A model generated the notes under the pieces. It had not been told where the DNA came from. It was given only the letters and a program-made list of their open reading frames with translations, and made no database searches. A DNA stretch of 64,000 bases from Parvibaculum sp. GTDB lineage: Bacteria > Pseudomonadota > Alphaproteobacteria > Parvibaculales > Parvibaculaceae. The stretch covers positions 1,054,001 through 1,118,000 of the forward strand of contig JAUSMV010000030.1 in assembly GCA_030645235.1 (NCBI GenBank), given 5' to 3'. Both the position numbers and the translations under genes were made by a program. Positions 38,890 through 49,800 of this stretch are shown piece after piece. Positions within the stretch are counted from its first letter, which is position 1. Each line of letters begins with the position of its first letter.

Positions 38890-40107
38890 TTAAGCGCCGA
38901 AATCCCAACTCATGCCATCGTGGTAGCATTTGAGAACGCTGCGCGCGATGACAATACGATGAACTTCGTCGGGACCGTCGGCAATGCGCAATGTGCGGGC
39001 ACCGAGATACATGCCGGCAAGCGGTGTGTCACCTGACACGCCCAATGCGCCATGCACCTGAATGGCGCGGTCAACGACACGGCTGAATGCTTCCGGCACG
39101 AAGATCTTGATCGCCGAAATATCAGCGCGCGGGTCGTGGCCCGCTTCCATCTTATTGGCGCAATGAATGGTCATCAGGCGGGCGGCCTGAATGTCGATAT
39201 AGCTGTCAGCAATGAACCCTTGCACGAATTGCTTGGTTTCGAGTTTGCCGCCATGCACTTCGCGCGACACGGCGCGTTTGCACATAAGGTCAAACGCCCG
39301 CCACATCTGACCCACTGAATTCATGCAATGGAAAACGCGACCTTCACCCAGGCGGTCCTGCGCGGCCTGGTGGCCGGTGCCGGTGCGCCCCAGCTGGTTC
39401 TCCGCGGGCACGCGCACGTTTTCATATTTGATCTCGCAATGGTCGCCGCCGGTATGGCCCCAGACGGGCACAGAGCGGATGATGTTCACGCCCGGCGTCG
39501 TCATCGGCACGATGATCTGGGTCATCTTGTCTTTGACGCCGCCTTTGCCGTCGGCCTGCTCGGTGCGGCACATGACAATCGCAATGTCGGCATTGCGGCC
39601 ATTGGACGTAAACCACTTATGCCCGTTGATCACCCATTCATCGCCCTCCCGCACGGCGCGCGTCTGGATCGCATAAGGGTCAGAGCCCGGCTGGTCCGGC
39701 TCCGTCATCGAAAAGCAGCTTTCAATGTCACCGGCGACAAGCGGCTCCAGCCATTTTTTCTTTTGCTCGGGCGTGCCGTATTTCAGCAGGATTTTCTGAT
39801 TGCCGGAATTGGGGGCAACCACACCAAAGAGCCGCGATGAAAAAGGCGACCAGGCCAGAATTTCATTCATATAGGCGTGCTTCAGAAAACCGATGCCCAT
39901 GCCGCCGTATTCTTCCGGCAGATGCGGTGCCCAAAGGCCCTGATCTTTGACCTTTTGCGAAATCGCCTTGCGCAAGGCCTTGGCCTCATCGCCACCCTTA
40001 TAGAGCGTCGCCTCAGCGGGAATAATATCCTCCGAAACGATCTTCGCCGTCAGCAGACGAATATCGTTCACGCTGTCATCAAGCCCGGCAATCGGCTGCA
40101 CCTGCAT
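38890..40107 (-). CDS. Acyl-CoA dehydrogenase
   Basis: SMTEPDQPGSDPYAIQTRAVREGDEWVINGHKWFTSNG; QVHGALGVSGDTPLA. Confidence 0.92.
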   Translation of the reverse strand: MQVQPIAGLDDSVNDIRLLTAKIVSEDIIPAEATLYKGGDEAKALRKAISQKVKDQGLWAPHLPEEYGGMGIGFLKHAYMNEILAWSPFSSRLFGVVAPNSGNQKILLKYGTPEQKKKWLEPLVAGDIESCFSMTEPDQPGSDPYAIQTRAVREGDEWVINGHKWFTSNGRNADIAIVMCRTEQADGKGGVKDKMTQIIVPMTTPGVNIIRSVPVWGHTGGDHCEIKYENVRVPAENQLGRTGTGHQAAQDRLGEGRVFHCMNSVGQMWRAFDLMCKRAVSREVHGGKLETKQFVQGFIADSYIDIQAARLMTIHCANKMEAGHDPRADISAIKIFVPEAFSRVVDRAIQVHGALGVSGDTPLAGMYLGARTLRIADGPDEVHRIVIARSVLKCYHDGMSWDFGA

Positions 40108-40254
40108 TGTTCTCTCCCAAGAATCTTCATTTTCCTTATGAGCAAATCATAGGGAAGCAAAATGTCGGAGGCCAACGCTCTGCGCGTGACTTTTTGGGGA
40201 ATTCCCCTAATTTATGCCGCATTACAGCAATTCATGAGATTCAGAGGACAGACG

Positions 40255-41118
40255 ATGACGGAAATCAGGGGCAAGCTCGCGGTGGTCACAGGGGCGGCCA
40301 GCGGCATCGGGCGGGCAACCGCCGTGGCACTCGCCGTTGAAGGTGCCCGCCTTGCCATTGCCGATGTGGACCGTGCAGGCCTTGCTGAAACCGCCAAGCA
40401 GATCGAAGCCGCAGGCGGTAAAGTCTCGACCTATCTCCTCGACGTCTCTTCGCGCGAAGCGGTCTATTCCTTTGCTCAGGAAATCGACGCGCAGGGTGGC
40501 GCTGACATCGTCATCAACAATGCAGGCGTGGCCCAAGTCGCCGCCATCGAAGAGCTTTCTTACGAAGACTTCGAATGGGTGATGAATATCGACTTCTGGG
40601 GCATGGTCTATGGCACCAAAGCTTTTCTTCCCCAGCTCCGCAAAAAAGGCCAAGGCCATATCGTCAATGTCTCGTCGATCTTCGGCCTCTTCGCGGTGCC
40701 CACGCAGGCTGCATACAACTCAGCGAAATTTGCCATTCGCGGCTTCACCGAAGCTCTGCGTCACGAGATGCGCGGCACCGGCATCGAGGTCGCCTGCGTC
40801 CATCCCGGCGGCATCAAAACCAATATCCTGCGCAATGCGCGCTTCCTGCAAAGCGTCCAGACAACCGAGCGTGAAACAGCCGCTTCAGGCTTTGACCGTC
40901 TCGCACGCACCACACCGGCGCAAGCCGCTCAGACGATCCTCAAAGGCATCAAAAAGAATAAGCCGCGCATCCTGATCGGTATGGACGCGCGCCTTCTCGA
41001 TTGGTTTATCCGTCTGTTCCCTGCCTCCTATGGTAAGATTATGTTTCGTGGTGAAGGCGGCACAGGCGGGCTTCTGGGCACAATGGGCGGTGACGACGTC
41101 GCGGTAGCTAAAAAATAA
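40255..41118 (+). CDS. SDR family oxidoreductase
   Basis: VVTGAASGIGRATA, INNAGVAQ, YNSAKFAIRGFTEALRHEM. Confidence 0.92.
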   Translation: MTEIRGKLAVVTGAASGIGRATAVALAVEGARLAIADVDRAGLAETAKQIEAAGGKVSTYLLDVSSREAVYSFAQEIDAQGGADIVINNAGVAQVAAIEELSYEDFEWVMNIDFWGMVYGTKAFLPQLRKKGQGHIVNVSSIFGLFAVPTQAAYNSAKFAIRGFTEALRHEMRGTGIEVACVHPGGIKTNILRNARFLQSVQTTERETAASGFDRLARTTPAQAAQTILKGIKKNKPRILIGMDARLLDWFIRLFPASYGKIMFRGEGGTGGLLGTMGGDDVAVAKK

Positions 41119-41166
41119 GACAGACGGCCCGCAAGGTTCTGATCCGGCTGGGGAGGCGGACATACC

Positions 41167-42063
41167 ATGGCGACAACGGAGACAGTCACAAGCGAGCCCG
41201 CGTCCCGCATGACATTGCGGCGGCCGCCTTTCGCCTTTTCGCGCGACAAGGCTTTGCATTGGAATGCGGGCAAGCCCGAATTCTCGCAGATCGTCAATGC
41301 CGCCTCGCTCGCCATGCCCTATCTCGAACCTTATCTCATCAAGACCATGCGCGAGGCCCGGCCCCTCATCACGGACGCGCAACTCGTCCGCGATCTCGAT
41401 CTTTATTGCGGGCAGGAATCCGCGCATTACCGCCAGCACCGCAAATTCAACGACGAGTTGAAGGCACTGCGTCCTGAAATCATCGACACGCTCGAAGCCG
41501 CGCTCGCCGCCGATTACGCGCGGCTCGCGCGTGACCGCTCTCTCACCTTCAATCTCGCTTATGCCGAGGGCTTTGAATCCATGGCGCTCGCCATCGGCCA
41601 CATGCTGATTGAGGAGCGCGAATTTCTCTTCGGCGGTGCCGAAAGCGCCGTCGCCTCGCTGGTGCTCTGGCATTTTGTCGAGGAGATTGAGCACAAGAAC
41701 GTCACCTTCGACGTCTTCAAACATATTTCCGGCAGCTACCTCTGGCGCATCACCGGTCTGTTCTATGCAACGGGCCATATCATGTGGCGCACGCGGCGCG
41801 GCTATCACGCCTTGCTCAAAGCCGACGGGCTCTGGCGCAACCTGCGCTCACGGCTCGCTCTGGCGCATGTGTTGTTCCGCATCTTCAAAAGCCTGACGCC
41901 GAAATTCCTCCGTATCCTTCACCCGGCCTATCATCCGAGCCAGGTCGCTGATCCCGAATGGGTGAGCGCCTGGGCGGCGATCTACGAGGCGAGTGACACC
42001 GCCGCCGCGCGTCTCGACACACATCGCCTTCGTGAAGCTCTTCCTGTTGCCCTTCCCGCCTGA
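41167..42063 (+). CDS. Predicted metal-dependent hydrolase (PF10118-like)
   Basis: GQESAHYRQHRKFN, HFVEEIEHKNVTFDVFKHI. Confidence 0.82.
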   Translation: MATTETVTSEPASRMTLRRPPFAFSRDKALHWNAGKPEFSQIVNAASLAMPYLEPYLIKTMREARPLITDAQLVRDLDLYCGQESAHYRQHRKFNDELKALRPEIIDTLEAALAADYARLARDRSLTFNLAYAEGFESMALAIGHMLIEEREFLFGGAESAVASLVLWHFVEEIEHKNVTFDVFKHISGSYLWRITGLFYATGHIMWRTRRGYHALLKADGLWRNLRSRLALAHVLFRIFKSLTPKFLRILHPAYHPSQVADPEWVSAWAAIYEASDTAAARLDTHRLREALPVALPA

Positions 42064-42072
42064 GAGGATTCC

Positions 42073-42570
42073 ATGACCGAAATGCCGACCCGCATGCGCG
42101 CTTTGCTGTTTCTCAACGGCACGGGGCTTTTTATTCTCGCCGTTTCCATCGGCTGGATCTGGTTCTTCGCGCTTCTGGGCCGCGTCGTTCTCTGGCCGCT
42201 GCCAATCGACATCCCCGTCATCATTCCCGACGATGGCCGCGCCTGGCGCATGGCGCATATGGAAGGCATCACGCAGGGCCTGTTGCTGATGGCGCTGGGT
42301 CTCGGCGGTCAGTTCATGCGCCTCAAGCCCAAACAATATGTCTGGCTCTTCTGGTCCTCGCTCGTCACCGGCTGGCTCTTCACCGTGCCCACAATCTTCA
42401 ATGCAATCTTCGGCACGCGCGGGCTCGCCTTTGGCGGTGGTCCGTTCAAGGCGGGGCTCGCAAATGATGTGATCTATCTCGTCGGCTGGCCGCCTGTCGT
42501 CGCGGTCCATATCATGCTGGGCCTCACCGTCTTCGGTCTCTGGCGTTTCCTCAAATCGGAAAAGACCTGA
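42073..42570 (+). CDS. Conserved integral membrane protein
   Basis: Four hydrophobic segments; complete ORF 9 nt after the upstream gene. Confidence 0.65.
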   Translation: MTEMPTRMRALLFLNGTGLFILAVSIGWIWFFALLGRVVLWPLPIDIPVIIPDDGRAWRMAHMEGITQGLLLMALGLGGQFMRLKPKQYVWLFWSSLVTGWLFTVPTIFNAIFGTRGLAFGGGPFKAGLANDVIYLVGWPPVVAVHIMLGLTVFGLWRFLKSEKT

Positions 42571-42631
42571 CCGCGCCGCCCGCGATAGGATAGTCTCACC
42601 CTATCGCATCATTTGAATTTGAAGTTTGTTT

Positions 42632-43519
42632 ATGACCACATCCCCCCAGTTGATCGGCCCCGTCTCGCAGTTCTACATCTCGCAGCGCCTGCGCCTGCAT
42701 TATGTCGATTGGGGCAATGAGGATAAGCCGCCGCTCCTGCTCGTGCATGGCGGGCGCGACCATTGCCGCAACTGGGACTGGGTCGCGCAATCCTTGCGTG
42801 ACCGCTATCACATCATCGCGCCCGATCTGCGCGGTCACGGCGACAGTCAGTGGATGGTTGGCGGCACCTATGAGTTCAACGATTATGTCTATGACATTGC
42901 ACAGCTCATTCATCAGTTGAAACTCGCGCCGCTCACTATCCTGTCCCATTCGATGGGCGGCGCGATTGCGCTGCGCTATGCCGGCCTCTATCCCGAAACG
43001 GTGAAAAAACTCATTGTCATCGAAGGCCTCGGCCCCTCGCCAAAGATGATCGCCGAACGCATGACCGATACGGTGGATGAACGTCTTCGCAAGTGGATTG
43101 CCGAGCTGCGCAAATCATCCTCGCGTCTACCGCGCCGCTACACGTCGATTGAAGAGGCGTATAAACGCATGCAGGAAGAAAATCCGCATCTGTCGCCCGA
43201 ACGCGCGCGCCATCTCACCGTGCATGGCATCACGCAAAACGAAGACGGCACTTACAGTTGGAAGTTCGACAATAACGTGCGCCACTTCTCGCCCAACGGC
43301 TTTGATGTCAGCGCCACGACACATCTTTGGTCACAGGTCACGTGCCCCACGCTCTTGTTGCGCGGTGCCGATAGTTGGGCGTCTGACCCCTTGGCCGATG
43401 GCCGCGCGGCGCATTTCAAAAACGCCACCGTTAAAACCATCGAAGGCGCGGGCCATTGGGTCCATCACGACAAGCTTGATGAATTTTTGTCGATCACGAA
43501 TGAGTTTTTGGAAAAATAA
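42632..43519 (+). CDS. Alpha/beta hydrolase
   Basis: LLVHGGRDHCRNWD, DLRGHGDSQW, LSHSMGGAIALRYAGL, GAGHWVHHD. Confidence 0.92.
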   Translation: MTTSPQLIGPVSQFYISQRLRLHYVDWGNEDKPPLLLVHGGRDHCRNWDWVAQSLRDRYHIIAPDLRGHGDSQWMVGGTYEFNDYVYDIAQLIHQLKLAPLTILSHSMGGAIALRYAGLYPETVKKLIVIEGLGPSPKMIAERMTDTVDERLRKWIAELRKSSSRLPRRYTSIEEAYKRMQEENPHLSPERARHLTVHGITQNEDGTYSWKFDNNVRHFSPNGFDVSATTHLWSQVTCPTLLLRGADSWASDPLADGRAAHFKNATVKTIEGAGHWVHHDKLDEFLSITNEFLEK

Positions 43520-43534
43520 AAGAGGGCCGCGCCC

Positions 43535-43951
43535 TCACGCCGGAATCGAGTCTCCGGCACATGCGATCAGCATTGTACGTTCTAATCCCGCTTCGCGGTG
43601 AACCGACGCTGCCTTGTAATCAGGCATATCGACCATACGCAGAAAGGCCGCGCGGTTTGGATAGCGCACAATGGCGATCATGTCCCAGTCGTCAGCACCA
43701 ACGCCGATAAAAGTCTGTGCCGCCGGTGCCGCCCAGAACATACGCCCGCCGACTTCGGCAATCTTTTCCATGGCCACCTGACCATAAAGCCCGTAAGCCG
43801 CCGCGCCGCTCAGTCCCTTGGCGTCGCGCCCGTCTTCATAGACGGCGTCCTTGCGGAACTTGAGCAGGTTTACCATGGCAATGGGTGTGGTCTGATTGTC
43901 GGACGCAAATGTTTCCAACTGCGCTTCTGTCGGGTGGTGCGGTGACGTCAT
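43535..43951 (-). CDS. DUF1330-like protein
   Basis: IAMVNLLKFRKDAVYEDGR...MIAIVRYPNRAAFLRMVDMPDYKAASVHREAGLERTMLIA. Confidence 0.82.
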   Translation of the reverse strand: MTSPHHPTEAQLETFASDNQTTPIAMVNLLKFRKDAVYEDGRDAKGLSGAAAYGLYGQVAMEKIAEVGGRMFWAAPAAQTFIGVGADDWDMIAIVRYPNRAAFLRMVDMPDYKAASVHREAGLERTMLIACAGDSIPA

Positions 43952-43953
43952 TT

Positions 43954-44667
43954 CTATTTCTTATCTTTCTTCTTCACGACTTTTTTCAAAGCCTCCAGCG
44001 TCTTCTCCGACACGGGGGCCGTCAAAAAGCCCTGAAGGCTGTCCATCAGATTGGCGAGAAACAATTCCCGCGCGGCGGTGTCATTCACACCGTCATGATG
44101 GCGGGCCCAAATGGCCAACGAATTCACCGTCATCTCAACGAGAAAACGCTGTCGCTGAATTGCAATTTCAGGTGCCACATCGCCCAAGGCTGCAATGAGC
44201 AATGCATTGGCCTGATTGGCGCCCTGCAATTTTCCGCTCATCGCCAGATTGGGTAAATCGAAATCGGGATCGTTCAGCACCTGGGCCAGAAAGCGCACAA
44301 AGCGCACACCGTCCTCATTGGCCAGCATGGCGGCCATGGGCATGAACGTCGCGGCCAGAATGGCGCTGAGATCGGTGTCTTTGCCACTTGCATAAAGCTC
44401 TTCGACACGCGCCAGGCGGTCTGCGTCAATGTCAGCCGAGCGATGAATCAGAATCGCTTCGACAAGCGCCGCCTTCGAACCGAAATGATAATGCAGAGCG
44501 CTTTCATTACGTTGGCCCGCCGCGCCGTTGATTTCTTTCAACGTAACCGAGTGAATGCCTTTTTCGCCGAACAGTTTTTCCGCCGCCGTAATCAGGCGCA
44601 AACGCGTATCGTTGCGCGGTCGCGCATTCGTCACCGGAATATCCTGTGTTGCATCTTTGGTTTTCAT
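43954..44667 (-). CDS. TetR/AcrR family transcriptional regulator
   Basis: RLITAAEKLFGEKGIHSVTLKEINGAAGQRNESALHYHFGSKAALVEAIL. Confidence 0.92.
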   Translation of the reverse strand: MKTKDATQDIPVTNARPRNDTRLRLITAAEKLFGEKGIHSVTLKEINGAAGQRNESALHYHFGSKAALVEAILIHRSADIDADRLARVEELYASGKDTDLSAILAATFMPMAAMLANEDGVRFVRFLAQVLNDPDFDLPNLAMSGKLQGANQANALLIAALGDVAPEIAIQRQRFLVEMTVNSLAIWARHHDGVNDTAARELFLANLMDSLQGFLTAPVSEKTLEALKKVVKKKDKK

Positions 44668-44753
44668 AATTTCACTCTAATGCGTTACATTAAAAATCGC
44701 AAGTTTAAGGGATGCAGCAGGCCTAATCTCTGCCAATCACGGCCAATCAAGGT

Positions 44754-46841
44754 ATGATCCTATTTGTATTGTTTATAGGATTGTTTGGCGCTTTGCGTTT
44801 GAGAGATTTTCACTTCTTTGTCGAAAAAACGCATCGTGCCGCCTCTGCGCTGCGCCCGTCGGCCAAACTTGCCCACAGCACATTGCGGAAAATGAGCCCG
44901 CACCTCCCTTCGGCCGACGTTATTTTCCCTCTTGCCGTCGCCCTGTCCTTCGCGGTGATCGCCCTCTGGCCACGCGGCGAGGCTCTCGCCAAAGATGGCA
45001 GAGCGCCCTTTGCGACTGCAAGCTCAAAGGTGGAAGGGACGACCGGCGCAAAAGATAATTCATCGCAACAACCGCAATCCCAAAGAGAGACAGGGACGCG
45101 GCCAAAGTCAGGTTTTGTTTTTTCCGTCACCGTCATGGGCGAAAAACTGCCCGATGACATCAAGGCTCAGATCGAAGAGGCGCAGTCTCTCGGCAAAGTC
45201 GAAGACGGCACGGAACCGACAACGCTTGGCCAATTGCGCCGCCGTGCCAATACAGAAGCCCAGCATCTCAACAAAGTGCTGCGCAGTCAGGCTTATTTTA
45301 ACGGCCGCATCGAACCCGTCATTGAAGAGGCGCCGGGTGGCAGTTTCGAACTCATCTACCGCGTGACCTTGGGCAAGCGCACGATGATCGAGAGCTTCAC
45401 CATCACCTATGCCGATCATCCGTCCGACGAAGCAAACCTGCCCCATGACGCAAAACCCTTAGGTCTCAAGCCCAACCGCGCCGCGCGCGCGCAGCGCATC
45501 ATTGATCTCACAGGCGACGCACTCATCTGGCTTGAAAATCACGGCCACCCGACACCCAAACTCGACAACCGCAAAGTCATCGTCGATCTCGCCACCAATC
45601 AGGCCTATGTGACACTGACCATCATCGCCGGACCGCCAAAATATTTCGGGGCCCTTGCCGTCAGCAATAAAGGCCCGAAAGATCAGTCCGCCCGCGCCGA
45701 TCCCGCTTACATCCAAAGCCTGGCGACCTTCAAACCGGGGGATCTTTATGACCGGCGCAAGGCCGATGAAACAATCACAGCCTTGCGCCAGACAAATCTT
45801 TTCGATGAGGTCACGATTGATATTGTGAATGCCGAAGGCGACCGCGTAACGCCCGACGTGAAACTCACAGAGCGCGCGCCGCGCTCCGTCGGTGTCGGTG
45901 CCAGTTGGTCATCAGATGAAGGGCCCGGCGTCAAAGCCTTTTGGGAGCATCGCAATCTTTTTGGCCACGCCGAGAAACTGCGCACCGAGCTCGCGCTTTC
46001 AACGCTTGAGCAAAGCGTCAAAGTCGATTTCACCAAGCCGCGTTTTCTGCGTCCCGATCAAAGCCTCATTGCCACTTACGATTTTGCCAATGAAGAAACG
46101 GACGCCTATGACGAATTGAGTTCCAGACTCGGGCTCGGTCTCATGCGTCAACTCACACCCGTATTGCAAGGCTCTGCCGGCGTCTCGTTTGAAGTGTACC
46201 GCACCGAAGACAGTATGGGCGTGCACAATTATCGGTTATTCGGTCTGCCGCTCACACTGCGCTACGATGGCAGTGACGATCTTCTCGATCCGACCAAAGG
46301 CATCCGCCTTGGTGGCGCGTTCACCCCCTATGGCGGCGTTGCCAATGGGGACCCGACAGCCTTTGGCAGATTTGAAGGAACGGGCTCCACCTATATCAGC
46401 TTCGGTACGCGGCCCGACATCACACTCGCCTTTCGTGGCCGCTATGGTTTGACGCTGGCGCAAGACGTGCCGGACATTCCGGGCTCCCTGCGGTTCTATG
46501 CCGGTGGTGGCGGCTCGATACGCGGCTATGGCTATCAGCTTGTCGGCCCGCTTGATGCGCAGAACGATCCCACAGGCGGTCGCTCCGTTGTTGAGTTGAG
46601 TTCCGAGGCGCGCTGGCGCGTGACCAAGACCATCGGCATCGTCGCTTTCATCGATGCGGGCAATGCCTATTCGACCGTCACGCCGAAGTTTTCAGAAGAG
46701 CTGCAAATGGGCGCGGGTCTGGGCTTGCGTTACTATACGCCCATCGGTCCCGTCCGCGCCGACGTCGCCATGCCGCTCAACCGCCGCAAGGGCATTGATG
46801 ATGCTGTACAGTTCTACTTCTCATTAGGGCAGTCGTTCTGA
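44754..46841 (+). CDS. tamA: Outer-membrane translocation/assembly module TamA (BamA/Omp85 family)
   Basis: POTRA-like repeats, FKPGDLYDRRKADETITALRQTNLFDEVTI, C-terminal beta barrel; true start may be downstream. Confidence 0.9.
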   Translation: MILFVLFIGLFGALRLRDFHFFVEKTHRAASALRPSAKLAHSTLRKMSPHLPSADVIFPLAVALSFAVIALWPRGEALAKDGRAPFATASSKVEGTTGAKDNSSQQPQSQRETGTRPKSGFVFSVTVMGEKLPDDIKAQIEEAQSLGKVEDGTEPTTLGQLRRRANTEAQHLNKVLRSQAYFNGRIEPVIEEAPGGSFELIYRVTLGKRTMIESFTITYADHPSDEANLPHDAKPLGLKPNRAARAQRIIDLTGDALIWLENHGHPTPKLDNRKVIVDLATNQAYVTLTIIAGPPKYFGALAVSNKGPKDQSARADPAYIQSLATFKPGDLYDRRKADETITALRQTNLFDEVTIDIVNAEGDRVTPDVKLTERAPRSVGVGASWSSDEGPGVKAFWEHRNLFGHAEKLRTELALSTLEQSVKVDFTKPRFLRPDQSLIATYDFANEETDAYDELSSRLGLGLMRQLTPVLQGSAGVSFEVYRTEDSMGVHNYRLFGLPLTLRYDGSDDLLDPTKGIRLGGAFTPYGGVANGDPTAFGRFEGTGSTYISFGTRPDITLAFRGRYGLTLAQDVPDIPGSLRFYAGGGGSIRGYGYQLVGPLDAQNDPTGGRSVVELSSEARWRVTKTIGIVAFIDAGNAYSTVTPKFSEELQMGAGLGLRYYTPIGPVRADVAMPLNRRKGIDDAVQFYFSLGQSF

Positions 46842-49800
46842 TGGCAGCCCCCGTATCCAGATGGCACTCCCCTGTCCCCGTCATGCGCAGGCTGATGAAG
46901 TGGACGCTCGGCCTCGTTGTCACTTTCGTACTCGTGATCGCCCTCATCGTCGCCCTGTTGCAAATCGCGTCTCTGCGTCAGGCGCTCCTCGCCTTCAGCC
47001 TCAGTGCCGTCAATCAGGGCTCAACCAAAGTTGAGATCGGCGACCTCACCGGCGAATGGCCGCGCCATCTTCACATTGTTGATCTGAGCATCTCGGACGC
47101 TCAGGGTCCGTGGCTCACGTTGCGCGAGGCCGACGTCACATGGTCGCCGCTCGCTCTGATACGCGGGGATATTTCTATCCGCACTTTGGTCGCTTCCGGC
47201 CTCACTGTTGCCCGTATGCCTGAGGATAATAAAACGGGGATAGAGGAGCCCGAAACGACAGGCAGTCCGTTCGCCTTATCCCCGCTTCCCTTCGGTCTTA
47301 AGGTCGGTTCGGGCACGATCACCGACATTATCCTCGGGCGGGCATTGGCGGAGCCGGGGGCCACAGGCGACCTTGCTCGACTCGACCTCGTCACATCACT
47401 CAATCTCGACATGGAAACACTCGATCTCTCACTCGAAATCGAGCGAAAAGATGACATAACGGGGAGACTAACGGGGTCTGTTTTATACTCCCCCCGCTCC
47501 CGCGCCCTTACTCTATCGCTCGATTTGGAAGACGGCGACGCGGCCCATAAGGGGCTCATCGACGAGCTTGCCGGCCTCGATTTGGGTCCGCTCAAACTCA
47601 CCGCTTCCACCGATACGGTAGAGGGAAAAATGACGGGCACACTCGCACTTCAGGCAGATTCAAATCTCAAATTGCATGGCCGTGCCGATGGCTTTTGGAA
47701 CCGCGATTTAGCGCTCAAACTCGACGCTAAAGCGTCGGGTCGTTTGCTTGAACCGACATTGAAGGACATCGGCGGTGCGAATGATATTGTTCTGTCCACG
47801 GACCTTGTTTGGGGCGCCAAAGACAATCTCACACTCGATAATCTCAATGTCACCACGGGCAAGTTGTTCATGTCCGCCAAGGCTTATCTGGAAAGCATCT
47901 CGCTCGCCGCGCCGCATAATTTTGAAGCGACAGGCACGCTTGAAGGTCTCGACAAACGCCTCGAACTCAAAGACGGCACCACCCTTTCAACATTGCAATG
48001 GGCCGCCAAATCCCAACTCGATTTCCGCACCGGCTTTGCTGACAACACCGAACTCAGCTTCATCGGACCATCGGGTTCGGCCTCCTATACAGGCAGCGTT
48101 TCACTTGACTTCTCCGTGTTCAAAGGTGCGGCGCGCGTTGATCTTATTGACCTCTCCGTCCTCAATGAATTTGCCGACATGCAGATGTCGGGTGCCGCCA
48201 CACTTGATCTTTCTTCCATCGACACCGACACACAGGGCAATATCAGCGCCGATATTTCCATCGTTACCAACGGCGCATCCTTCAGCGATCCGACACTCGA
48301 TCAACTCGGAGGTAACACCGAAGCGACAGGCGAAATCGTCATTGCAAATAAAGGCGGCTTTGAACTTTCATCCCTCGTCGCCAAACCGCAATCGGATCAC
48401 TATGCGTTCAACGGCAATGTCAAAATTTCTGCCGGTGATGCGCTCTCCGGCGATCTTCACTTCACCTCATCTGCCATCGAAAGAATTCTCACAACGGGCG
48501 ATGCATCCGGTTCTTTCAAAGCCAACGCCACTTTGTCGGGCACGCTCAATGCGCCGCGCGGCGATCTCGTCGCGATGCTGACCAAAGGCCAAATCGGCGG
48601 CGTGCAAACCGATGAAGCAACGCTCACGATTAACACCACACAAGGCTCCGGCCCGCTCGCCTTCCGCTTCAAAGGTGAACCCGGCACCGCGCAACTCGAC
48701 GCGCTCCTGCATTTTCCCGATGAGGGCGGTGTGCAAATTGACGATATAAAATCAAACCTTTTCGGCTCGCGCGTCACCGGCTATGTGCTCATCGACAAAG
48801 CCTCACTCATCACCGCCAGCCTCTCCGGCGAACGTGTGATCTTCAAACCGCTGGGCGAGATTGTCGGCACATCACTCGCGGGCACCGGCACCTTTTTGTT
48901 TAAAGCCTCCCCCGTCAATGACAAGCAATCCGCCTCGCTCAACCTCACATCGGGCCGCCTTGACGTTGAAGGCGTCACACTTGATCAGGTCACGCTCACT
49001 TCAAAATTCACCGATCTCTTTCACGACGCCAATGTTGATGCTTCACTCGTCGCCGCCTCAGGTCAGATTAATCTCACACATCTCGACAGCGTGAAGTTCA
49101 CCGCGCGCGGTCCTTTAAGCAAACTCGCGATCGACGGCAACGTCACCGGCAAGCACGAAGCGCAGTTCCCGCAAGACATCGCAATCACCGCGCAAACTGT
49201 TTTGCATGTGACGAAGTCAACATCGCTTAATCTCAACAGTGTCAATCTCACCCTTGGCAAAAGTACAGCCTCACTTGCCAGGCCCGTGACACTCAAGCTC
49301 GACAATGGCATCAGCGCCAAGGCGATGCAGATCGATCTCGTCGGCTCCGCAGGCACCGGTCGCATCACCGGCGACATGGCCATCGGTTCCGCCGCACGTA
49401 TGAAATTCAAACTTGATCATGTACCGCTTGATCTCGCCGCCCTCTTCATGCCCGCAGGCCGCATCACCGGCTCGCTTGACGGCGCGTTTGTTCTGGATGC
49501 CGCGCAAGGGTCGGGCAAGTTTGGTTTCTGGTTCAAGCAAGTGCGTCTCACACCTGAGCTTGACAGGCCCCAGCCCGCTTTTGATGCCAATGTCGATGGC
49601 GTATGGGCCAAAGGTCGTCTCAACATCGTCGCTGAAGCACATGGTGTCTCATCGCAGCCCTTCATGCTCAAAGCCGCCTTGCCTGTCACACGCGCACAAG
49701 GCAGCGCCTTTCCCGCGCTTGCCAAACGCGGGTCTCTTTCCGCCTCGCTCAATTGGGACGGCGAACTTGAAACGCTTGCCGCGCTTGCTGATCTCAGTGG

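Noticed and set aside
40885-41808. 307-aa minus-strand ORF
   Set aside because: Antisense to the SDR and metal-dependent hydrolase genes; no recognisable domain
43522-43536. GAGGGCCGCGCCCTC hairpin between convergent genes
   Set aside because: Could be a terminator but has no clear T-tract and overlaps a stop codon; not called
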